Source: Bryobacterales bacterium | Lineage (GTDB): Bacteria; Acidobacteriota; Terriglobia; Bryobacterales; Bryobacteraceae | Direction: 5' to 3' | DNA: 64,000 nt | NCBI GenBank assembly: GCA_003167255.1 | Contig: PMTR01000074.1 | Span: 97,266 to 161,265, forward strand | Shown here: one piece after another, positions 48,769 to 57,500 of the stretch | Numbering within the stretch: position 1 is the stretch's first letter | How the letters are laid out: every line of letters begins with the position of its first letter | Notes under the pieces: model-generated | What the model was told of the DNA's origin: nothing | What the model saw: the letters and a program-made list of their open reading frames with translations, nothing else | Databases searched by the model: none | Position numbers and translations under genes: made by a program

Positions 48769-49017
48769 ATGCTGAATCCGAACCAGGTACGCAAGGCCGC
48801 GCAGGAAGTGGTGGCGGAGATGATCGGCAAGAAGGTCGGGGACGCCGATTATCTGATTTCCTCCGGATTGATCGACTCTCTTTCCATCCTCAAGCTGATC
48901 GGCAATCTCGAGAACCGGCTCTCGGTCACGATCCCGGCCGGGGACCTGCAGCCCGACGACTTCGAGAGCGTCGACTTCATCACGGATACCGTGCTGCGCG
49001 TTGCCCGATCCAGATGA
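48769..49017 (+). CDS. Acyl carrier protein of the dlt-like operon
   Basis: 82 residues. The phosphopantetheine attachment site is GLIDSLSILKLIGNLE (Ser in DSL). The helices and length fit DltC-type carrier proteins. ATGA overlap with the SGNH gene (start 49014) indicates coupling. It carries the activated acyl group between ligase and membrane acyltransferase. Confidence 0.92.
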   Translation: MLNPNQVRKAAQEVVAEMIGKKVGDADYLISSGLIDSLSILKLIGNLENRLSVTIPAGDLQPDDFESVDFITDTVLRVARSR

Positions 49018-50183
49018 AGCGAGCGGTATCCAGCATCGTGGTGGTCGCCGCTACACTGGTCTGCCTGTCCGGGCTATTCGCGCTGCAACCGTTCGCGCGC
49101 ATGTCGGACGGGCTCGATCGCGTTTTCAGCGCCCTGCCGGCGTGGACGCAGGTCGCGAATATGTTCCGCGACCCCACCACTCAGGAAGTGAGCCGCGGCG
49201 ATTCTCCCATCGACAGCTTCCGGACTCTGTCTGCATCGTGGGCCGCGCACTCGGGCGCCGTCCGCGTGATGCTGATGGGGAACTCGCAGAGCCTGATGAC
49301 CAGCCTGGCGCCGGGCGAATCGCCTCCCTCCGGCCCCGAGAAGACTTATCCCGACCACATCGCGGATCGCTATCGCCAAGCCGGTTCGCAAAAACTCTTT
49401 TATCGCCTGTCGGCGGGTGGGATGAGCTACCAGGAAATGCTGTGGTACGCAATGTACCTCAGCGGCAGGCAGGACATCAAGCCCGATGTTTTGCTGGTGC
49501 AGTTAAACTATCAGAACTTCGTCAACGGGGGGATCCGCGGAGGCATGCTGGCTCTGCTGTCCGACAGCGATTTCCGCCACAAGGTGGAGGCCATCGTGCA
49601 GCGCAACGGCGCCGATGCGGATGCGTTTGCCGAAGCGCTGCACACCTTCGATCGGTTTCAGAATCGCAGCGGCCCAGCCACCACCAGCGCCGGACAGACC
49701 CTCGGGTACCGGATGGAAACCGGGTTCCGCCGGCAATTGGACCGCATCCCCGGTTTCAACAGCCGTGGGGCCATCAAAGCATCCTTCGTGCTGCTGATGA
49801 CCCAGTGCCGCGTCTATTTTCTTCACCTGAAGTCGGCCAGGGCGCGCACGTTGACCGGCAGCCGGATTGCCGCCAGCCGGGCGGCGCTCGCGGATCTTGC
49901 GGAGGTGTGCGGCCAGTCGGGGATCCGTGTGATTCTCTTCGAGGCCCCCACCAACCCGGCGGTGCCCTTGTACCTCACCCCGGACGACGATCGCCAATAC
50001 CACGAGTTCACGCGATCCGTGGCTTCCCGCTTCGGACTGAAGATTCTGGATTTCGAGCACAGCATCCCCGCCGGCGAGTGGGGCATGTCACTCAACGTCC
50101 CCGATCCCTTGCACCTCGGCCGTGAAGGCCATCGCCGGCTGGCCGGTCTCATGTGCGCAGCGCTCGATCAGAACGGAGTCTGA
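49014..50183 (+). CDS. DltD-like SGNH/GDSL-type secreted acyl-transfer protein
   Basis: 389 residues. One N-terminal helix (SSIVVVAATLVCLSGLFAL) anchors it. Block I is LMGNSQSLMTS, where GNSQ replaces the usual GDSQ, and the C-terminal catalytic pair is PDPLHLGREGH (Asp, His). In Dlt, alginate and other MBOAT operons this protein completes acyl transfer outside the membrane. It starts inside the ACP stop codon and is 3 bases from the MBOAT gene. Confidence 0.8.
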   Translation: MKRAVSSIVVVAATLVCLSGLFALQPFARMSDGLDRVFSALPAWTQVANMFRDPTTQEVSRGDSPIDSFRTLSASWAAHSGAVRVMLMGNSQSLMTSLAPGESPPSGPEKTYPDHIADRYRQAGSQKLFYRLSAGGMSYQEMLWYAMYLSGRQDIKPDVLLVQLNYQNFVNGGIRGGMLALLSDSDFRHKVEAIVQRNGADADAFAEALHTFDRFQNRSGPATTSAGQTLGYRMETGFRRQLDRIPGFNSRGAIKASFVLLMTQCRVYFLHLKSARARTLTGSRIAASRAALADLAEVCGQSGIRVILFEAPTNPAVPLYLTPDDDRQYHEFTRSVASRFGLKILDFEHSIPAGEWGMSLNVPDPLHLGREGHRRLAGLMCAALDQNGV

Positions 50184-50186
50184 ACC

Positions 50187-51629
50187 ATGCAATTCAACTC
50201 CTACTCCTATCTCCTGCTGCTGATTCCGGCGACTGCTCTCTTCTGGGCGCTGCCCGTGCCCTGGCGGCGCTGGTATGTGCTGGCCATGAGCATCCTCTAT
50301 TACGCCACCTGGAATGCCGCGTTTGTGGCGGTGCCCCTGGCCCTGGCCCTGGGGGTGCACTTGGCGGCGCGCCTCTTGATCGCTCAACCCGAGCGCGGCA
50401 GGCGGTGGTTTTGGAGTGGCGTGGCGCTGGTCCTCGCGATCTTCGGCTTTTTTCGCTACCGGCTGTTCCTGCTGGCCAACATCAACCACCTGCTGGCGGC
50501 ATTCGGCGCCCGGCCAATGAGTGTCGCCTGGCAGATTGCGGTTCCGCTGGGCATTTCGTTTTATTCGTTTGAGGCCATCAGCTACCTGATCGACGCCAAA
50601 CAGGGGCGCATCAAGAAGAGCCGGTTCTCCGACCTGTACCTGTTCATCATGTTCTGGCCTCACTTGATGGCCGGGCCGATTGTGCGATTCCGCGAACTGG
50701 GCCCGCAACTGGACTTCGCCAGGCCGTTCGAGTTGCGCATGCTTCTGCGGGGCCTGGACCGCCTGGTTTGGGGTCTGGTGCAGAAGAACCTGTTCGCCAA
50801 TCCCCTGGGGAGCTGGGTGGACCAGGGCTTCCTCCACAATGCCGTCCGCAACAATTCCACCGTGGACAGTTGGGCGCTGGCGGTAGCCTTCGGGCTGCAG
50901 ATTTACTTCGACTTTGCCGCCTATTCGAACATGGCCATCGGCGTGGCACAACTGATCGGCATCGTGCTGCCCGAAAACTTCCGCTTCCCCTACCACGCCC
51001 AGAGCCCCGCCGACTTCTGGAACCGGTGGCACATGACGCTGTCGCGCTGGATCCGCGATTATCTCTTCTTCCCGGTGACTGCCCGTTTTCGCGGCTCACC
51101 GGGAGCGCTGTATGCCAGCCTGCTGGTGGTCATGGCGCTGGTCGGCCTCTGGCACGGAGCGGGCTGGGGGTTCGTCGCCTGGGGCGTGTTGCACGGCGCG
51201 TATCTGGTGCTCTACCGCGTGTGGGAGAGCCTGGGCGAAACACGCCTGGCCGCTGTTACGAAATCGCGCCTGGCCGCGTGGGGCTGGCGCATCTTCACTC
51301 TCACCGCGGTTACCGCGGCGTGGGTACCCTTCCGCACCGCCACCGGAGCAGATGCCGCGCACATGCTGGCCGGCATGTTCGGACGTTTTCGTTTTGGCTT
51401 TTCGTACCCCATGGATTTTTACCTCCTGGTGCTGCTGATGGCGCTATTTTGCGTGGTGGAGCCTTTCCTGGCGGAGTCCTGGACCCGGGCCGAAAACACC
51501 ATCGCTGCCCTCCGCGGCGGTCTGCTGGCGCATTCTTACCTGCTGCGGCCCGCGATTTACGCGTGCGGCCTGTTGCTGTTCCTGATCTTTGACGATCGCA
51601 GCACGCAATTCATCTATTTCCAGTTTTGA
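50187..51629 (+). CDS. MBOAT family membrane O-acyltransferase (DltB/AlgI-like)
   Basis: 480 residues with about eleven helices. MBOAT signatures: FWPHLMAGPIVRFRELGPQL, NFRFPYHAQSPADFWNRWHM, TLSRWIRDYLFFP and the catalytic His in LVGLWHGAGWGFVAWGVLHG. It takes the acyl group from the carrier protein across the membrane to a surface polymer. Last gene of the four-gene operon ligase - ACP - SGNH - MBOAT. The acceptor is probably the glycan made by the surrounding locus. Confidence 0.93.
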   Translation: MQFNSYSYLLLLIPATALFWALPVPWRRWYVLAMSILYYATWNAAFVAVPLALALGVHLAARLLIAQPERGRRWFWSGVALVLAIFGFFRYRLFLLANINHLLAAFGARPMSVAWQIAVPLGISFYSFEAISYLIDAKQGRIKKSRFSDLYLFIMFWPHLMAGPIVRFRELGPQLDFARPFELRMLLRGLDRLVWGLVQKNLFANPLGSWVDQGFLHNAVRNNSTVDSWALAVAFGLQIYFDFAAYSNMAIGVAQLIGIVLPENFRFPYHAQSPADFWNRWHMTLSRWIRDYLFFPVTARFRGSPGALYASLLVVMALVGLWHGAGWGFVAWGVLHGAYLVLYRVWESLGETRLAAVTKSRLAAWGWRIFTLTAVTAAWVPFRTATGADAAHMLAGMFGRFRFGFSYPMDFYLLVLLMALFCVVEPFLAESWTRAENTIAALRGGLLAHSYLLRPAIYACGLLLFLIFDDRSTQFIYFQF

Positions 51630-51689
51630 TGAAGAACCTGGAATCGGTGCCAGGGCCCCTCTGCTACAAGGTGACGAAGCATGCGAGTG

Positions 51690-51695
51690 TATAAT
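51690..51695 (+). promoter_or_regulatory. Candidate -10 element (TATAAT) upstream of BNR-repeat gene
   Basis: A perfect TATAAT about 65 bases before the start at 51762; no matching -35 box is visible at 17 bases. Confidence 0.4.
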
Positions 51696-51761
51696 GGCTC
51701 GTAGCGCTTGACGGACTGGTGCTCCTATCCGCCCGCTCCGCCGGCGGACGAGGTGCCACGA

Positions 51762-54203
51762 ATGACGAAACGGACAGTCGGCTGGACTGCCGCGCTGGGC
51801 TTGCTGCTGGCGGCTGCGCTGTGCGCTGTCGTGTCGGTGCGTGGCGTGAGGCGAGAACTCCACCGTTCGATACTTACCGCGGTCCACGCGGCTCCAGACA
51901 CCAGCCAGACCGTCGTCCAGCGCGCTCCGGATTTCCTCCAGCCGCAGCGCCTGGATGCCTGGCAGATCATCGGGCCCGGTGGAGGAGGGACCTTCTACAA
52001 TCCCTCGATCAGCCCACACGACCCCAACCTCGTCTTCGCCTCGACCGACATGACCGCATGCTATGTCTCGGAGAACGGAGGCCGCACGTGGCGCACGTTC
52101 AACTTGAGGAGTCGCTGCAAGTTTGCTTTCGATCCCAAGCTCCCCAATAGGGTGTATGCAATGGCAGCTGGTCTGTGGCGCTCCGACGACCGGGGCCACA
52201 CGTGGAGCCTGATCTATCCCGACGGCTCGGCCACGGTTCGATACGTGGACGACGAAGCGGATCCCTACCTGTACGCTTCATGGGGGTATGTGCCGGGGAT
52301 ATCCGCCCTTGAGATCGACCCCGACGATGGCAATACGCTGTACGCTACCTTTGACGATCAACTGCGGGTGTCCCGGGACGGCGGCAAAACCTGGAAGGCC
52401 CTGGCGTCGGATGGCAACGCGGAACAACTCTGGATCGACCCCACGTCGCCGCGCGACAGGCGCACGGTCTACACACGCCGTGGCAGCGTGATTGGCACAT
52501 GGGATGGCGCCAAGTATGCGAGGCGGGCTGTCGAAGGTATAGGCGACGTCTCCTGGGCGGCGTTCGGGATCCCCTCGGGCGGCGGCAAGCCGGTGATCTA
52601 TCTCGCCGGCGGCTACGTGGTCAAGGAGGGTCAGCAGCCGACCGGCGGTATCATGGCCAGCAACGATGGCGGGCAGACATGGAGGTCGCTGAATGAGAGC
52701 ATCTTGAAACAAGTGGCCAAGGGTAAATTCCCGAATTTCACTATTATTGCGGCAAGCCGGAAACACGCCGAGGTGGTCTACGTTTCCGTGAACCGGTTCG
52801 TCCCCCTCAGTGATCTCTCGCAGTATTACCTTGGCGTCCTGAAAAGCTCGGATGGCGGCGCTACCTGGGCTACCGTCCGTCTGGAAGCGGGCGTGACCGG
52901 CGCGAATATGCACAATGACTGGACCTCCAGCCGCTTCGGACCGGACTTTGCAGAGGAGCCTGTGTCCATGGCAGTGGATGACAACAACCCCGACCTCGTC
53001 TACACCGGCGACCTGGGCCGCGTCATGCGCACCGTGGATGGCGGGAAGAACTGGTTCGGCGTCTTCTCCCAAAGCACCGGCAAGGGGTACACAACTACCG
53101 GCCTGGACGTGACCACTTGCTATGGCATCCACTTCGATCCCTTCGATCCCAAACGTATCTTCATCAGCTATACCGACATTGGATTGATGCGCAGCGAAGA
53201 CGGCGGCGAAAGCTGGCTTGGCGTCAACACTGCGGGCTTGCCGGGCGACTGGCGGCATAACACGTACTGGGTGGAGTTCGATCCCGCGGTGAAAAGCAAG
53301 ATGTGGGCGGTAATGTCGAGCAAACACGATGTGCCCCGCGGTCGAATGCTGAATCTGTATGGCGGCGGGGCCGGCGGTGTGGCCCTATCCGTGGACGGCG
53401 GCCACTCCTGGACGCCTGCCAGCCATGGTCTGCCGTCTGCAATGGTGCCGACACACATCCTCCTCGATCCCAAGAGCCCTGTGGCAGCCCGCGTGCTCTA
53501 CCTCACCGCCTTTGGCATTGGCGTCTATAAATCCACGGACGGCGGCCAAAACTGGATGCGAAAGAGTGACGGCCTGCCGGAGAAGGCTCCATTGACGTGG
53601 CGCATGGCCATCGGCAGCGAGGGAACGTTGTACGTGGTAACGGTCCGCCGGTCCTCCGATGGAAAGTACGGCAACGACCAGGACGGCTGGCTGTTCCGCT
53701 CGCGCAATGGGGCGGAAAGCTGGGAGCGCGTACCGTTGCCGGAAGGGGTGAATGGCCCCATGGGAATCACCGTGGATCCGCGGGATCCTTCGCGCCTGTA
53801 CCTCTCGACGTGGGCCCGATACAAGCTCTACGCTACCGAACCACCTCCCGATGGAGGCGTCTACATGTCGACCGACGGCGGCCAGCACTGGCAGAATGTG
53901 GTGAACGGCAGCCGGCGCATTTATGACGTGACCGTGGATCCGCGCAATTCCGATTTGGTGTATGCCGCGGGGTTCGAACCTTCGGCCTGGCGCTCGACCG
54001 ACCGTGGCAAGACCTGGAGCCGCATCGGGGGGTTCAACTTCAGGCTTGGCCACCGCGTGATACCCGACCCCACCGATATCAACAAAATCTACATCGCCAC
54101 TTTTGGTAACAGCGTCTGGCACGGGCCGGCTGCGGGCGATCCCAAAGCGGTTGAGGATATCATCGGCCCCCCATCGATGATGTTTCAGTCCGCCGGGAAG
54201 TAG
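51762..54203 (+). CDS. Secreted BNR/Asp-box repeat protein (sialidase/GH74-like propeller)
   Basis: 813 residues from ATG 51762 (GAGGTG upstream). A signal anchor (VGWTAALGLLLAAALCAVV) is followed by about twelve Asp-box repeats, S-x-D-x-G-x-x-W: SENGGRTW, SDDRGHTW, SRDGGKTW, SNDGGQTW, SSDGGATW, SEDGGESW, STDGGQNW, STDGGQHW, STDRGKTW and others. It looks like a two-propeller GH74-type or VPS10-type scaffold; catalytic residues cannot be assigned. Within a glycan locus it may bind or trim the polymer. The last 80 bases recur as a broken copy at 57288-57372. Confidence 0.85.
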   Translation: MTKRTVGWTAALGLLLAAALCAVVSVRGVRRELHRSILTAVHAAPDTSQTVVQRAPDFLQPQRLDAWQIIGPGGGGTFYNPSISPHDPNLVFASTDMTACYVSENGGRTWRTFNLRSRCKFAFDPKLPNRVYAMAAGLWRSDDRGHTWSLIYPDGSATVRYVDDEADPYLYASWGYVPGISALEIDPDDGNTLYATFDDQLRVSRDGGKTWKALASDGNAEQLWIDPTSPRDRRTVYTRRGSVIGTWDGAKYARRAVEGIGDVSWAAFGIPSGGGKPVIYLAGGYVVKEGQQPTGGIMASNDGGQTWRSLNESILKQVAKGKFPNFTIIAASRKHAEVVYVSVNRFVPLSDLSQYYLGVLKSSDGGATWATVRLEAGVTGANMHNDWTSSRFGPDFAEEPVSMAVDDNNPDLVYTGDLGRVMRTVDGGKNWFGVFSQSTGKGYTTTGLDVTTCYGIHFDPFDPKRIFISYTDIGLMRSEDGGESWLGVNTAGLPGDWRHNTYWVEFDPAVKSKMWAVMSSKHDVPRGRMLNLYGGGAGGVALSVDGGHSWTPASHGLPSAMVPTHILLDPKSPVAARVLYLTAFGIGVYKSTDGGQNWMRKSDGLPEKAPLTWRMAIGSEGTLYVVTVRRSSDGKYGNDQDGWLFRSRNGAESWERVPLPEGVNGPMGITVDPRDPSRLYLSTWARYKLYATEPPPDGGVYMSTDGGQHWQNVVNGSRRIYDVTVDPRNSDLVYAAGFEPSAWRSTDRGKTWSRIGGFNFRLGHRVIPDPTDINKIYIATFGNSVWHGPAAGDPKAVEDIIGPPSMMFQSAGK

Positions 54204-54264
54204 GACTTGTCGCCTGGCTGCACGGAGTTTTAGCGCTGAACTGGGATAAACTGAAGCTTCTACG

Positions 54265-55575
54265 ATGAGACCACAGGATGCCACGACGCCGTGGGGGGCC
54301 GCGTTTCTCACGAGAATGTGGATGGGAAAGAGCGGGATCCGCTGGGGCGTGATTCTGTTTTGTATGGGCCTGCTCCTGAGGGTCGCGCTTGTTATGCTGC
54401 GCACTCCGGGGGACGTCCCTCACTGGGAGACATTCCGAATCGCCCAGTCCCTTGCGACCAAAGGCTCTTATGCTGGCGCCTTCGGCGACAGCGGACCGTC
54501 GGCTCACTGTGCGCCTCTCCTGCCCCTGCTGCAGGCCATCCCGATAAGGATGTTCGGCCCGACCCCTCGCGCCACGCTCGCCATCAATATTATGGGTTCG
54601 GCCTCTTCGGCCCTGGGATATGCCCTGCTGCCAACCCTCGCCGTTGCGAGCGGGCTGGGAATCGTTCCCGGCATCGTGGCGGGGCTTGCCGGTGAGCTGA
54701 TCCCGATCAACTTCATGGCGCAGACCAGCGGCGTCGCCGATGCTTCCTATGCTTTCTTGTTCGTGAACGTTCTTAGCATTGTGATGTGCCGCGCGTGGGG
54801 TGCCTTCCCGCCCCGCCAAGCCTTGAAGACCGGCCTTGTGATGGGGCTAGCCTGTCTGATGAACGCGGGGATTCTCCAGATATTCGTGGCGTGGGCGGCT
54901 GTGGCCGCGCTGCGGTGTCCCCTGAGGCGCGTTGTACCGTTTTTCGGTATTGCGGGTCTGGTCGCGGCATGCGTAATGACGCCCTGGGCGATACGAAACT
55001 ACATCGCACTTGGTTCGCCAATTTTCACTCGCACAAATTTCGGCCTGGAACTCTACATGTCGAACAACGACTACATGACCGCCGAAGAGAGCGTCAACGT
55101 AAAGTCGCAGGCTTTTCACGTCTTACACCCGTCCGACAGCGGCGTTGAACTGGCCCTGGTGCGGACCTTGGGCGAGGTGGCCTACTCGGAGGGCAAGAAG
55201 CGGCAGGCGCTCGCGTGGATCGAGCAACACAAGGAGCGGTTCCTGGCTCTCTCCACGCAGCGAGTTGCCCTTTTTTGGTTTCCACATATGCTGCGGCTTT
55301 GGCAGACCTGCCTGGAAGCGGCGATGACGCTGTTGGCGCTCGCGGGGGCTATTGTCATGTTCAGGAAACGGAACCCGTTTGTCTGGCCCCTCACGGCGGC
55401 GGCCGTGGGCTACTCGCTGGTGTACATCATTATTCAAACGTCCCCCAGGTATCGCTTTCCAGTCGAAGGGATCATTTTAGTTCTCGGGTCGGCCCTGCTC
55501 GACCGACGGCGGCCGCGGCCTCTTCACAACGGGCGAGAGCCGCTTATGCCATTCTGCGACGACAAGAAGCGATGA
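54265..55575 (+). CDS. Membrane glycosyltransferase (PMT/ArnT-like superfamily)
   Basis: 436 residues with about nine helices. The first loop, HWETFRIAQSLATKGSYAG, the periplasmic TRTNFGLELYMSNNDYM segment and the end SPRYRFPVEGIILVLGSALL are seen in membrane glycosyltransferases that use lipid-linked donors. It is similar in layout to 57501-58781, which has GGSTFYGSNNDVTL at the equivalent place. Substrate unknown. Confidence 0.75.
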   Translation: MRPQDATTPWGAAFLTRMWMGKSGIRWGVILFCMGLLLRVALVMLRTPGDVPHWETFRIAQSLATKGSYAGAFGDSGPSAHCAPLLPLLQAIPIRMFGPTPRATLAINIMGSASSALGYALLPTLAVASGLGIVPGIVAGLAGELIPINFMAQTSGVADASYAFLFVNVLSIVMCRAWGAFPPRQALKTGLVMGLACLMNAGILQIFVAWAAVAALRCPLRRVVPFFGIAGLVAACVMTPWAIRNYIALGSPIFTRTNFGLELYMSNNDYMTAEESVNVKSQAFHVLHPSDSGVELALVRTLGEVAYSEGKKRQALAWIEQHKERFLALSTQRVALFWFPHMLRLWQTCLEAAMTLLALAGAIVMFRKRNPFVWPLTAAAVGYSLVYIIIQTSPRYRFPVEGIILVLGSALLDRRRPRPLHNGREPLMPFCDDKKR

Positions 55576-55720
55576 CCAAAGGAATCTGCCCTTCGCAAAC
55601 TGGCGCGCCCTGAACCACGATTCGGTCGGCTTCGGCGTCCAGGTCCAAGCCCATCGAAACGGGCGCCCGAAGGGGGCATAGGCGTAAACGCTCGCAGAAT
55701 CAAAAGATGGGGGTTTGGTT

Positions 55721-55726
55721 TATACT
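55721..55726 (+). promoter_or_regulatory. Candidate -10 element (TATACT) before the methyltransferase-GT fusion
   Basis: TATACT 23 bases before ATG 55749. It would make 55749 rather than 55707 the functional start. No clear -35 box. Confidence 0.35.
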
Positions 55727-55748
55727 GAATGGGATCTGGAAGTCCAAA

Positions 55749-57215
55749 ATGGAAATTCCGGGTGAGATGGTTTTGACAAAAGCCGTTGCTGGGCAATACA
55801 GCGCAGTTGCTTATAGAGCAGCGCGAATCCAGTACTGGAACGAATACGCCACCGCCTCGCCGCGGTACGAGCGATCTCGCCGGTACTATCGGCGGAGGCT
55901 GGCTGAGCTTTATCGCTTTTTCATACCGCCCGGCATGCGCGTCTTGGAGTTAGGCTGTGGCCACGGGGATCTCCTGGCGTCCCTGCACCCATCATATGGT
56001 GTGGGGATCGATTTGTCGCCCGTAATGATCGATAGCGCAAGGCTTCGGCATCCTGAGATCCGGTTTTTCACTGTGGACGCGCATGAATTGGATCTTCATG
56101 AGAAGTTCGACTACGTCATTTGTTCGGATTTAGTAAACGAGGTCTGGGATGTTCAGAGGATCCTGGAGATGGTGAAATTGCACTGTTTCCCGGCCACGCG
56201 GTTTATTCTGAACTTGCACAGTAATCTATGGCAGGGACCCCGGCATCTTGCGGCGCGAGTGGGCTTGGCACGGCCCCAGATGATTCAGAATTGGCTTACG
56301 CCGGAAGATATTTCGAATTTGCTCTATCTTGCGGGCTTTGAGGTAATTCGGACATCGAACGAGATCCTATGGCCGATCTACACTCCCTTGGTTGCAGGGT
56401 TCTGTAATCGTGTACTGGTGAAGTGTTGGCCGTTCTGCTATTTCGGTTTAACAAACGTGGTGATCGCAAGGCCTAGACCGACCGAACCGCTGCCGACGCC
56501 AATAGTATCTGTAGTCGTACCCGCGCGCAACGAGGCTGGAAATATTCCGGCAATTTTCGATCGTGTCCCGAATATGGGGCGCGGCACGGAATTGATATTT
56601 GTTGAGGGCGGGTCCACGGATCCAACCTACGATACAATCAAACGCGAGATGGAGTTGCGGCAACGCCCTATGACCAGCCTTCTGCGGCAGAGTGGTAAGG
56701 GAAAAGGGGATGCCGTCCGCCTCGGATTCGCCCATGCCAGCGGCGAAGTCCTGATGATTCTGGATGCGGATTTGACTGTTGCACCTGAAGACTTGCCCCG
56801 CTTCTATGACGCGTGGGTTTCGGGTAAAGGTGACTTCGTTAACGGCGTTCGCCTGATATACCCAATGGAAGAAGGTGCGATGCGGTTCTTCAATTTGCTG
56901 GGCAATAAGTTTTTCAGCCTTGCCTTTAGCTTCCTGTTGGGCCAGAACGTCAAGGATACGGCGTGTGGCACCAAAGTTCTGAGCCGTGCGCACTATGAGC
57001 CGATCCTTGCGAACCGCGCCTATTTTGGCGATTATGACCGCTTTGGAGATTTTGACCTGCTTTTTGGTGCAGCTAAGTTCAATCTCAGGATTGTCGACCT
57101 TCCGATCCGATACCGCGAACGGACATACGGAGAAACCAAGATGCAGCGTTGGCGGATCGGCTGGCTGCTGATCCGTATGGTGTTTTTGGGGTTGAGGCGG
57201 CTTAAATTCGTCTGA
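55749..57215 (+). CDS. Methyltransferase - family 2 glycosyltransferase fusion
   Basis: About 488 residues in two domains. Residues 1-235: SAM methyltransferase (MRVLELGCGHGDLLASLHP, FDYVICSDLVNEVWDVQRI). Residues 240-488: GT-A glycosyltransferase (VVVPARNEAGNIPAIFDRV, MILDADLTVAPEDLP, KDTACGTKVLSRAHYE, YRERTYGETKMQRW). Fusion implies a sugar is transferred and modified, or vice versa, by one protein. Base composition is visibly more AT-rich than the genes to its left, suggesting transfer. ATG 55707 is an alternative start. Confidence 0.85.
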   Translation: MEIPGEMVLTKAVAGQYSAVAYRAARIQYWNEYATASPRYERSRRYYRRRLAELYRFFIPPGMRVLELGCGHGDLLASLHPSYGVGIDLSPVMIDSARLRHPEIRFFTVDAHELDLHEKFDYVICSDLVNEVWDVQRILEMVKLHCFPATRFILNLHSNLWQGPRHLAARVGLARPQMIQNWLTPEDISNLLYLAGFEVIRTSNEILWPIYTPLVAGFCNRVLVKCWPFCYFGLTNVVIARPRPTEPLPTPIVSVVVPARNEAGNIPAIFDRVPNMGRGTELIFVEGGSTDPTYDTIKREMELRQRPMTSLLRQSGKGKGDAVRLGFAHASGEVLMILDADLTVAPEDLPRFYDAWVSGKGDFVNGVRLIYPMEEGAMRFFNLLGNKFFSLAFSFLLGQNVKDTACGTKVLSRAHYEPILANRAYFGDYDRFGDFDLLFGAAKFNLRIVDLPIRYRERTYGETKMQRWRIGWLLIRMVFLGLRRLKFV

Positions 57216-57287
57216 CCCGGCGCACCCGGAACCGGTGCGCTGGCACTTGCTGATGGGCTTCACGTGATTCCATGAAAATGGCGCGGG

Positions 57288-57372
57288 AGCAACCGGCCAC
57301 GGGCGATCCCAAAGCTCCGGAGGACCTCACCGGCCCCCCCCAGCGATGAAGTTTCAGTCCGCCTGGAAGTAG
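57288..57372 (+). pseudogene. Broken copy of the 3' end of the BNR-repeat gene
   Basis: Resembles 54122-54203: ATGDPKAPEDLTGPP here versus AAGDPKAVEDIIGPP there, then AMKFQSAWK stop versus SMMFQSAGK stop. A run of 8 C here versus 6 C in the intact gene puts the two parts out of frame. The rest of the gene is absent. Confidence 0.85.
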
Positions 57373-57500
57373 GCCCCGCCGGAGCCGCTGGCTAACCTCA
57401 ATCCGGATATCCTCAGCCACATCGAGGACACTATCGACAGCCAGCGCGGAGGTAGTTGCGGACCGGGGAGGCGACCGTGCCCATTCACAGATGCGAAGAA

